Assembly: GCA_003978475.1 (NCBI GenBank)
Contig: QNZR01000170.1
Location: 1-12,888, forward strand
DNA: 12,888 nt
Source: Sulfurimonas sp.
GTDB lineage: Bacteria > Campylobacterota > Campylobacteria > Campylobacterales > Sulfurimonadaceae
Reading direction: 5' to 3'
Shown: positions 7,504-12,888 of the stretch, in pieces
Position numbering within the stretch: the stretch's first letter is position 1
Layout of the letters: each line of letters starts with the position of its first letter
Position numbers and translations under genes: made by a program
The notes under the pieces: model-generated
Seen by the model: the letters and a program-made list of their open reading frames with translations, nothing else
What the model was told of the DNA's origin: nothing
Database searches by the model: none

Positions 7504-7540
7504 ACTGTAGCATTTTATCTTTAAAAACAAAGTTTAGCAA
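7504..7540 (-). promoter_or_regulatory. Promoter candidate for the two-helix membrane protein gene
   Basis: On the minus strand TTGCTA (7535-7540) is followed after 17 bases by TAAAAT (7512-7517), about 38 bases before the start codon. An overlapping extended -10 TGCTACAGT (7504-7512) is an alternative. This 186-base divergent gap is otherwise AT-rich, with no gene seen. Confidence 0.4.
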
Positions 7541-7600
7541 GACAAAACTAATCAACGTCCTTAGGTTTTCGATCTACTCTGTATTATTAAACATTTTTTG

Positions 7601-7630
7601 TTGTTAAAATAAGCGAAAATGCTGTACAAT
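7601..7630 (+). promoter_or_regulatory. Promoter candidate for the binding protein/GGDEF-EAL unit
   Basis: TTGTTA (7601-7606), an 18-base spacer and TACAAT (7625-7630), 30 bases before the start at 7661. AAAATGCT (7616-7623) inside the spacer is the exact inverse of AGCATTTT at 7509-7516 in the opposing promoter. Confidence 0.4.
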
Positions 7631-7660
7631 GGTGCCTGATTATATTTTTAGGAATGATGA

Positions 7661-8584
7661 ATGATGATACGCGCAGTTTTATTGGTATTGCTCTGTTCCA
7701 TCACCCCGTTTGCCGCTGTTGCATTGGATTCTCACAAAAAATATACGATTGCTTTTGCGCAGGATACGTTAGACAATGACTTTCGTCTGGCTCAAGTAAC
7801 AGGTGTTCGCAATGCACTTTCAAAATACCCCAACATACACTTTGTCTACAGTAACGCCAAAGCCAGTACCGCATTGCAGATTAAACAGATTGAAGACTTT
7901 ATCTATCAGGGTGTCGATCTGCTCATTACCAGCCCCTACAATGAGATCGCCACCACTGACGTTGTAGCAAAAGCCTACAAATCCGGTATTCCCGTTATTA
8001 TGCTTGATCGCAGCGTTAGGGGCAATGACTATACCGTCTATATCCATCCCGACAACAAAAAAATTGCTCGCGACGCGGCTGAGTTTCTTGCCAAACAGCT
8101 GCACTACAAAGGCACGGTTCTCCTTTTAAAAGGTGTACCAAGCACCGATTCTACGCGCAAAAGAACCGAAGGTTTTTATGAAATTATGCAGCAGTATCCT
8201 CAGATTAACGTGCTGGAATATACGGCAAATTATTTACGACGTGATGCCCTCATTGGTGTTGACAAGCTCCTTAAGCAAGGCAGACATTTTGATGCCATTA
8301 TGTCTCAAAGCGATAGCATGCTTATTGGTGCGCGTATCGCGCTTAACGACCATGGTATTGATCCGTCATCGCTGGTCAGTGTGGGAATCGACTACATCAA
8401 ACCGGCACGGTGTGCCATTCGTTCAGGACGTCAAACCAGTAGCTTTCTCTATGCTTTAGGAGCAAAAGAAAGTGCCGATATTGCCATGAAGATTTTAGCC
8501 GGAGAACCGGTTCCAAAAGAGATTATTCTTGAATCATTACAGGTGACCAGAGACAATGCCGACGTTATTGAGCCCATTTTTTAA
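7661..8584 (+). CDS. Periplasmic RbsB-like substrate-binding protein
   Basis: A 307-residue periplasmic binding protein of the ribose/galactose/AI-2 type (type I fold), probably presenting a ligand to the membrane receptor encoded next. Seen: a signal peptide (1-21) with hydrophobic core and AVA cleavage site before LDSHKK; the first lobe beginning KYTIAFAQDT; IPVIMLDRS (110-118), with D116 and R117 matching the sugar-contacting Asp-Arg of RbsB; TRKRTEGF (165-172); SQSDSMLIGA (215-224), where RbsB has QND; and VGID (241-244) for the second-lobe aspartate. No lipobox is present, so it is a soluble periplasmic protein. No permease or ATPase gene is adjacent, which argues for sensing rather than uptake. 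AGGA lies at 7650-7653; ATG 7664 is an alternative start. The ligand cannot be named: partial conservation suggests a sugar-like molecule, but some contacts differ. Confidence 0.88.
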   Translation: MMIRAVLLVLLCSITPFAAVALDSHKKYTIAFAQDTLDNDFRLAQVTGVRNALSKYPNIHFVYSNAKASTALQIKQIEDFIYQGVDLLITSPYNEIATTDVVAKAYKSGIPVIMLDRSVRGNDYTVYIHPDNKKIARDAAEFLAKQLHYKGTVLLLKGVPSTDSTRKRTEGFYEIMQQYPQINVLEYTANYLRRDALIGVDKLLKQGRHFDAIMSQSDSMLIGARIALNDHGIDPSSLVSVGIDYIKPARCAIRSGRQTSSFLYALGAKESADIAMKILAGEPVPKEIILESLQVTRDNADVIEPIF

Positions 8585-8596
8585 CTATTTTTTACC

Positions 8597-8611
8597 GGGG
8601 GAAGCTTTTTG
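8597..8611 (+). promoter_or_regulatory. Ribosome site fixing a TTG start for the GGDEF-EAL gene
   Basis: GGGGGAAG (8597-8604) precedes TTG at 8609-8611. The first in-frame ATG lies inside the first membrane helix (residue 23), so only the TTG start gives a complete signal anchor. The 24-base gap after the binding-protein stop is taken up by this site. Confidence 0.75.
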
Positions 8612-11143
8612 AAACACGTCTTTTCATTACGACTGAAGCTGATTATTTATACACTTTTTTTCATTATTGCGTCCATGTTGACCATTGGAATGCTCAGTAA
8701 CAGCTATCTTCAAAACTACTTTCACAAAGATGCCAAAATCCGCTTGCATGAAGCCTTTTTCACTCTCTCGCTGCAACTCAAATCCGTAGAGCGTGCCTTA
8801 ACCGAAAGTCTCCATTTTATTTCTGAAAATGAAGCCATTATTGCCTCGCTTAATCTTATTAAAAACTACGAAGATGTTCAAAACTATCAACAGGCACTCT
8901 TTGATGAAGAGAAGAAACGAATCATTACTGTTTTGTTACATGAAAGCAAATATTCCCTCAATGATACGATTGCCGTCTACAATGCCTCCTACCAACTTGT
9001 AGCCTATATTGACAAGACTAACGGACAATACCAGAGCGGGTATGTCTCGTACACTGAAGGTGCTCCCGTATATTATGTCAAAATGCCCCATGATACCGCA
9101 TACCATCCGGCTTCAAAACCTGAACATATTCAAGAAACGCTACAGAACATACCCAAACAAAAAGAGCGTCCGGATAATCACGGCAATATTATCTATGAAG
9201 CTTCCAACAATGAGCTGAACCTTCAATCGAGCCACACGGTTTTTCGTAAAATATCCGATACCAAAGAGGATTTTCTCGGCTTTTTGCAAACCAATAAAAT
9301 CGTATCTCGCAGCAATATCAACAAGCTCGTTGCCAAAGAGGGGCTCTCTGTAAGCTATGACTTCAATTTTAACGGTCTGAGTGTCAGGCATCAGGATCAT
9401 GAACACTTTATTGACACCCATGCCTACGATAAGGCGCCGCTTCTGTTTTCAGAATACCGTGCCGAAGAGCTCACCCTGGGCACTACTACCCACATCCTCT
9501 TCAGCGGGGTACGTATCCCTTTGAAAAAGAAGGCACTTTTAGTCGTGGCGTACATCAATAAAGACGAGCTGCAGGCTGCACTGACACAAAGTCGTCACGT
9601 TCTGATTGTGACCATCCTCATCATCGCGCTTGTGACCTTTTTTATTAGTTCTATTGTCCTCAATAAAATGCTTTCCCTCCCGTTAAAACGCTTATTGAAG
9701 GGTATTGAAATTATTCGCAGGGGAGACTACTCGCATAAAATTAATGTGACAAGTAATGATGAATTTGGTCTGATCTCTGTAGAATTTAACAATATGGCAG
9801 AGGAAATTGCCGCACGCGAACAAAAGCTGGACAAACTTGCCCACTTTGATGCCCTGACCCAGATGCCCAATCGCGTTATGTTTCAAAAACATGCCGATAC
9901 CGCCATCAATCGCGCCAAACGACGTCACAGTAAATTGGCCGTCTTTTTTTTGGATCTGGATGAATTTAAAATTATTAACGATACGCTAGGGCATGATGTC
10001 GGTGATCAACTGCTGGTAGAAGTCTCGAAGAATCTCTCTAAAATTATGCGTAACAGCGATTTTCTTGCCCGCATCGGCGGTGATGAATTTAATATTCTCG
10101 TAGAAGACCTGGAGTCTCCTGTTGCCGCAGAAGAGATTGCTCAAAAAATTATTGCCCAAATGAAAAAGCCGCTTCTGGTCAACGGCAAACAGATGCATAT
10201 TACCAGCAGTGTCGGTATTGCCCTCTATCCCGATGACGGACAGGAGAGTATTACCCTGCTGAAAAATGCCGATCTGGCAATGTATCAGGCCAAAGCCGAC
10301 GGACGAAATCAATACCATTTCTTCTCTCAGGAGCTTGAGACCTCGCTTAACCGACGAACGGTCATATTAAAAGAGCTGAAACAAGCACTCGGCAGGCAGG
10401 AATTTCGACTCTATTATCAACCCAAATTCTCACTTAAAGACGGAACCATCCATGCTGCTGAAGCACTGCTTCGGTGGGAAAACAAAACACTGGGCTTTGT
10501 CACGCCCGATCAGTTTATTCCTCTGGCCGAGGAGAGCGGAGAGATCATTCGCATCGGTGCCTGGGTAATTGAACGGGCCTGCCACGATTTTGCCCAATGG
10601 CACAAAAAAGGGCTTGGCATTACCCAGGTCAGCGTGAATGTCTCCAATGTACAGTTCGATAATGAAAGCATTTTAGATATTTTACAAGACAGCATTCATG
10701 CCTCCGGCATCAGTGCCGCATCACTGGAGGTCGAAATGACGGAAAGTTTTATTCATAAAAACAGCGATAAAGCGCTAGAAACCCTGCATCGTATTCGTGA
10801 CATCGGCATTGAGCTCGCTATTGATGATTTTGGAACCGGCTACTCCTCCATGAGTTATCTCAAGCGCCTGCCGCTAAATCGCATTAAAATTGACCGTTCT
10901 TTTATTGAGCATATTCCCCACGACAGTGATGATGTTGAAATTACAAAAATCATTGTGGCTCTGGCCAAGGTAATGAATCTTTCCATTACGGCCGAAGGGA
11001 TCGAAACCCCGGAACAGATGCGGTTTTTACAGGAGCTCCAATGTGATGAAGGGCAAGGGTATCTCTGCTCACGTCCACTGCCCCATGATGCTTTTATGGC
11101 TTTTGTACGGGATAACAATGATTGGGTAACATCTGTCCATTAG
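8609..11143 (+). CDS. Membrane receptor with GGDEF and EAL domains (c-di-GMP synthesis/breakdown)
   Basis: An 844-residue inner-membrane signalling protein. Order: membrane helix 11-30; a periplasmic domain of about 300 residues (31-328) that I cannot assign to a named family; membrane helix 330-351; HAMP (about 352-405); GGDEF domain (about 406-572); EAL domain (about 585-835). The diguanylate cyclase site GGDEF (490-494) is intact and preceded by the product-inhibition motif RNSD (481-484) at the correct five-residue spacing. The phosphodiesterase motifs are also intact: EALLRW (618-623), N677, E712, DDFGTGYSS (739-747), K760 and AEGIET (795-800). Both activities are therefore possible; which dominates cannot be told from sequence. 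The gene follows the binding-protein gene by 24 bases, suggesting the bound protein docks on the periplasmic domain, as NspS does with MbaA in Vibrio. Translation begins at TTG. Confidence 0.93.
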   Translation: MKHVFSLRLKLIIYTLFFIIASMLTIGMLSNSYLQNYFHKDAKIRLHEAFFTLSLQLKSVERALTESLHFISENEAIIASLNLIKNYEDVQNYQQALFDEEKKRIITVLLHESKYSLNDTIAVYNASYQLVAYIDKTNGQYQSGYVSYTEGAPVYYVKMPHDTAYHPASKPEHIQETLQNIPKQKERPDNHGNIIYEASNNELNLQSSHTVFRKISDTKEDFLGFLQTNKIVSRSNINKLVAKEGLSVSYDFNFNGLSVRHQDHEHFIDTHAYDKAPLLFSEYRAEELTLGTTTHILFSGVRIPLKKKALLVVAYINKDELQAALTQSRHVLIVTILIIALVTFFISSIVLNKMLSLPLKRLLKGIEIIRRGDYSHKINVTSNDEFGLISVEFNNMAEEIAAREQKLDKLAHFDALTQMPNRVMFQKHADTAINRAKRRHSKLAVFFLDLDEFKIINDTLGHDVGDQLLVEVSKNLSKIMRNSDFLARIGGDEFNILVEDLESPVAAEEIAQKIIAQMKKPLLVNGKQMHITSSVGIALYPDDGQESITLLKNADLAMYQAKADGRNQYHFFSQELETSLNRRTVILKELKQALGRQEFRLYYQPKFSLKDGTIHAAEALLRWENKTLGFVTPDQFIPLAEESGEIIRIGAWVIERACHDFAQWHKKGLGITQVSVNVSNVQFDNESILDILQDSIHASGISAASLEVEMTESFIHKNSDKALETLHRIRDIGIELAIDDFGTGYSSMSYLKRLPLNRIKIDRSFIEHIPHDSDDVEITKIIVALAKVMNLSITAEGIETPEQMRFLQELQCDEGQGYLCSRPLPHDAFMAFVRDNNDWVTSVH

Positions 11144-11175
11144 AATATGCCCCCACCGGAAATATTTAATATTCT
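11142..11175. repeat. Short AT-rich inverted repeat after the GGDEF-EAL gene
   Basis: AGAATAT (11142-11148) and ATATTCT (11169-11175) form a 7-base inverted repeat with a 20-base gap that starts at the stop codon. It is AT-only apart from one pair and has no T run, so it is a poor terminator. It could be a protein-binding site or chance. Confidence 0.2.
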
Positions 11176-11192
11176 CTTCATTTCGCTTGCTA

Positions 11193-11198
11193 TATAAT
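11193..11198 (+). promoter_or_regulatory. Candidate -10 box for the aldehyde dehydrogenase gene
   Basis: A perfect TATAAT lies 52 bases before the start codon in the 107-base gap. No clear -35 was found at 16-18 bases upstream. A typical sigma-54 GG/GC element was looked for and not seen. AGGGGA at 11241-11246 is the ribosome site. Confidence 0.35.
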
Positions 11199-11250
11199 CA
11201 TTAGGTTTCGTAAACAAGATTCCAATCAATGCACATAAAAAGGGGAATAC

Positions 11251-12747
11251 ATGTCCTATAGCAAACCAGCATTTAAAGCGCAGTATGACAACTTCATAGG
11301 CGGTGCATGGGTCGCACCGGTTGACGGAAACTACTTTGAAGCCGTCTCGCCTATTGATAATCAGGTGATGACCAAAGTAGCCCAATCAAACAAGAAAGAT
11401 GTTGCCCTTGCCGTTGAAGCGGCATGGAAAGGGTTTCAAACGTGGGGAACGACATCGGTAAGCGAACGCAGTGCCGTGTTAAACAGCATTGCCGATAAAA
11501 TGCAGGAGCATCTGGAAACACTTGCCGTCATTGAATCGTGGGATAACGGGAAAGCCATTCGCGAAACCATCAATGCGGATCTGCCCCTTGCTATTGATCA
11601 TTTTCGTTACTTTGCCAGCGTCATTCGCTCGGAATCCGGCAGTGTCTCTGATCTTGATGCCAACACCGTCTCATCAGAGATTCATGAGCCTCTTGGAGTC
11701 GTCGGACAGATTATTCCATGGAATTTTCCGCTCCTTATGGCGGCATGGAAAATTGCTCCTGCCATTGCAGCCGGCAATTGTGTAGTACTCAAAGCGGCTG
11801 AGCAGACACCGGTCTCCATTATGTGTCTCATGGAAATCATTGAGGCGGTGGTGCCCGATGGTGTCATTAACATCATCAACGGATTTGGTCCGGAAGCGGG
11901 TAAACCCCTGGCACTGCACCCCGACATTAAAAAAATCGGTTTTACCGGAGAGACGACCACCGGCAAGCTCATTATGCAGTATGCATCTGAAAATATTATT
12001 CCCGTGACGCTTGAGCTCGGAGGCAAATCCCCCAATATCTTTTTAGAAAGCATTATGGATGCCGATGATGCCTTTTTTGATAAAGCTATTGAAGGGCTGG
12101 TGCTCTTTGCTTTTAATCAGGGTGAAGTCTGCACATGTCCTTCCCGTGCACTGATTCAAGAAAGTATCTACGAGCCGTTTATGGCGCGCGTACTGGAACG
12201 GGTTAAAGCCATCAAAATGGGAGATCCGCTTGATGACGCCACCATGATGGGTGCTCAGGCATCTCAAGATCAGTATGAAAAAATTCTTCATTATATTGAT
12301 ATTGGAAAAGCAGAAGGTGCCGAACTGCTTATTGGCGGAGAAAAATATGACAACGCTGCCTATCCGGAAGGGTTTTACATTCAACCGACCATCTTTAAAG
12401 GAGACAACAAAATGCGCATTTTCCAAGAAGAGATTTTTGGTCCGGTACTGAGTGTCACCACTTTTAAAGATGAGAATGAAGCGCTCGAGATTGCCAACGA
12501 TACCATCTACGGTTTGGGTGCCGGTGTCTGGACACGCAATATTCACCAGATGCAAAAATTCACCCGAGGTATTCAGGCCGGTCGCATCTGGGCAAACTGC
12601 TACCATCTCTACCCGGCACATGCCTCTTTTGGAGGGTACAAAAAATCGGGTATTGGACGAGAAACCCATATGATGATGCTCAACAACTACCGTCATACCA
12701 AAAATGTTTTAATGTCGTTTGATCAAAATGCCCTGGGATTTTTTTAA
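11251..12747 (+). CDS. NAD-dependent aldehyde dehydrogenase, acetaldehyde (AldB/ExaC) type
   Basis: A 498-residue cytoplasmic aldehyde dehydrogenase of normal family length that oxidises an aldehyde, most likely acetaldehyde, to the acid with NAD(P)+. Seen: PWNFP with N158; cofactor-binding LKAAEQTP with K181; FTGETTTGK (231-239); general base E255 in LELGGKSPN; catalytic C294 in NQGEVCTCPSRA (aligned with Cys302 of ALDH2; C296 is a second nearby cysteine); EEIFGPV with E394 and F396. The GEVCTCPSR form, the N-terminal YDNFIGGAWVAPV stretch and the linked DUF779 gene are typical of the AldB/ExaC acetaldehyde branch. The stop codon overlaps the next start by one base (TAATG), indicating translational coupling. 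Substrate choice is inferred from family and context. Confidence 0.93.
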   Translation: MSYSKPAFKAQYDNFIGGAWVAPVDGNYFEAVSPIDNQVMTKVAQSNKKDVALAVEAAWKGFQTWGTTSVSERSAVLNSIADKMQEHLETLAVIESWDNGKAIRETINADLPLAIDHFRYFASVIRSESGSVSDLDANTVSSEIHEPLGVVGQIIPWNFPLLMAAWKIAPAIAAGNCVVLKAAEQTPVSIMCLMEIIEAVVPDGVINIINGFGPEAGKPLALHPDIKKIGFTGETTTGKLIMQYASENIIPVTLELGGKSPNIFLESIMDADDAFFDKAIEGLVLFAFNQGEVCTCPSRALIQESIYEPFMARVLERVKAIKMGDPLDDATMMGAQASQDQYEKILHYIDIGKAEGAELLIGGEKYDNAAYPEGFYIQPTIFKGDNKMRIFQEEIFGPVLSVTTFKDENEALEIANDTIYGLGAGVWTRNIHQMQKFTRGIQAGRIWANCYHLYPAHASFGGYKKSGIGRETHMMMLNNYRHTKNVLMSFDQNALGFF

Positions 12748-12888
12748 TGGCGACATCACGTGTTGATGCCACCGAAGCCGCTAAAGCACTCATTGAGACA
12801 CTGCGTACAAAACACGGTACCGAACTTATGTTTCACCAAAGCGGCGGCTGTTGTGACGGTTCGGCTCCCATGTGTTTTGAGGTGGGCG
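12747..12888 (+). CDS. DUF779 family protein, N-terminal part (cut by window edge)
   Basis: The first 47 codons are visible. The stretch MFHQSGGCCDGSAPMCFEVG (from residue 28) is the signature of the DUF779/COG3564 family, with a CC pair followed by a third cysteine seven residues after the pair, which could bind a metal or be redox-active. Members are small proteins (commonly a little over 100 residues) encoded next to acetaldehyde-type aldehyde dehydrogenases; their biochemical role is not established to my knowledge. The ATG overlaps the TAA of the dehydrogenase by one base, so translation is coupled. The C-terminal part lies outside the window. Confidence 0.88.
   Translation, partial: MATSRVDATEAAKALIETLRTKHGTELMFHQSGGCCDGSAPMCFEVG

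Noticed and set aside
7654..7667. Repeated ATGA/ATGATG string before the binding-protein gene
   Set aside because: It is a short local repetition around the start codon, giving ambiguity between ATG 7661 and 7664 but no evidence of a functional repeat.
11144..11250. Sigma-54 promoter before the aldehyde dehydrogenase gene
   Set aside because: Considered because some related genes are activator-controlled, but no GG/GC pair at -24/-12 spacing with the expected context was found.
12043..12696. 217-residue open frame on the minus strand
   Set aside because: It lies wholly antisense to the aldehyde dehydrogenase, whose motifs are intact; it has no family features.

Overview
The window looks like chromosomal DNA from a free-living, sulfur-oxidising, motile bacterium, most likely a member of the Campylobacterota (Sulfurimonas/Sulfurovum/Sulfuricurvum-like). 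This is inferred from three things. There is an SQR-type sulfide oxidoreductase. There is an Aer/CetB-like PAS protein paired with a transmembrane-free, TlpD-like chemoreceptor, a combination typical of this phylum. Genes are compact and densely packed, with AT-rich promoters. The genus cannot be fixed from sequence alone. No tRNA, rRNA, CRISPR array, IS element or phage gene was seen, and no gap exceeds about 190 bases.

Layout, left to right. (1) 1-467, minus: 5' part of hemN, anaerobic haem synthesis, cut by the window edge. (2) 600-2261, minus: a two-gene unit of an SQR-family flavoprotein followed 18 bases later by an unrecognised 62-residue basic, hydrophobic small protein, probably ended by a hairpin at 577-599. 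The sqr upstream region carries three copies of a 7-base box. (3) 2437-5034, minus: pepN, aminopeptidase N. (4) 5155-6958, plus: a PAS redox sensor gene overlapping a soluble chemoreceptor gene with HAMP-like repeats, a methyl-accepting signalling hairpin and a C-terminal zinc-binding CZB domain. (5) 6962-7474, minus: an unknown two-helix membrane protein, convergent with the receptor (3 bases between stops). (6) 7661-11143, plus: a periplasmic RbsB-like binding protein followed by a membrane GGDEF-EAL protein with a large periplasmic domain and a TTG start. (7) 11251-12888, plus: an acetaldehyde-type aldehyde dehydrogenase whose stop overlaps the start of a DUF779 gene, cut by the right edge.

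How the parts work together. Two sensory modules sit side by side. The PAS/CZB pair probably couples redox or energy status, and perhaps zinc or oxidant stress, to swimming. The binding protein/GGDEF-EAL pair probably couples a periplasmic small molecule to cyclic-di-GMP, with no ABC transporter genes beside it. Around them are metabolic genes: sulfide oxidation into the quinone pool, haem synthesis under low oxygen, peptide breakdown and aldehyde oxidation. The most interesting candidates are the binding-protein/c-di-GMP module, the overlapping PAS/CZB receptor pair, and the small protein coupled to sqr with its repeated upstream boxes.
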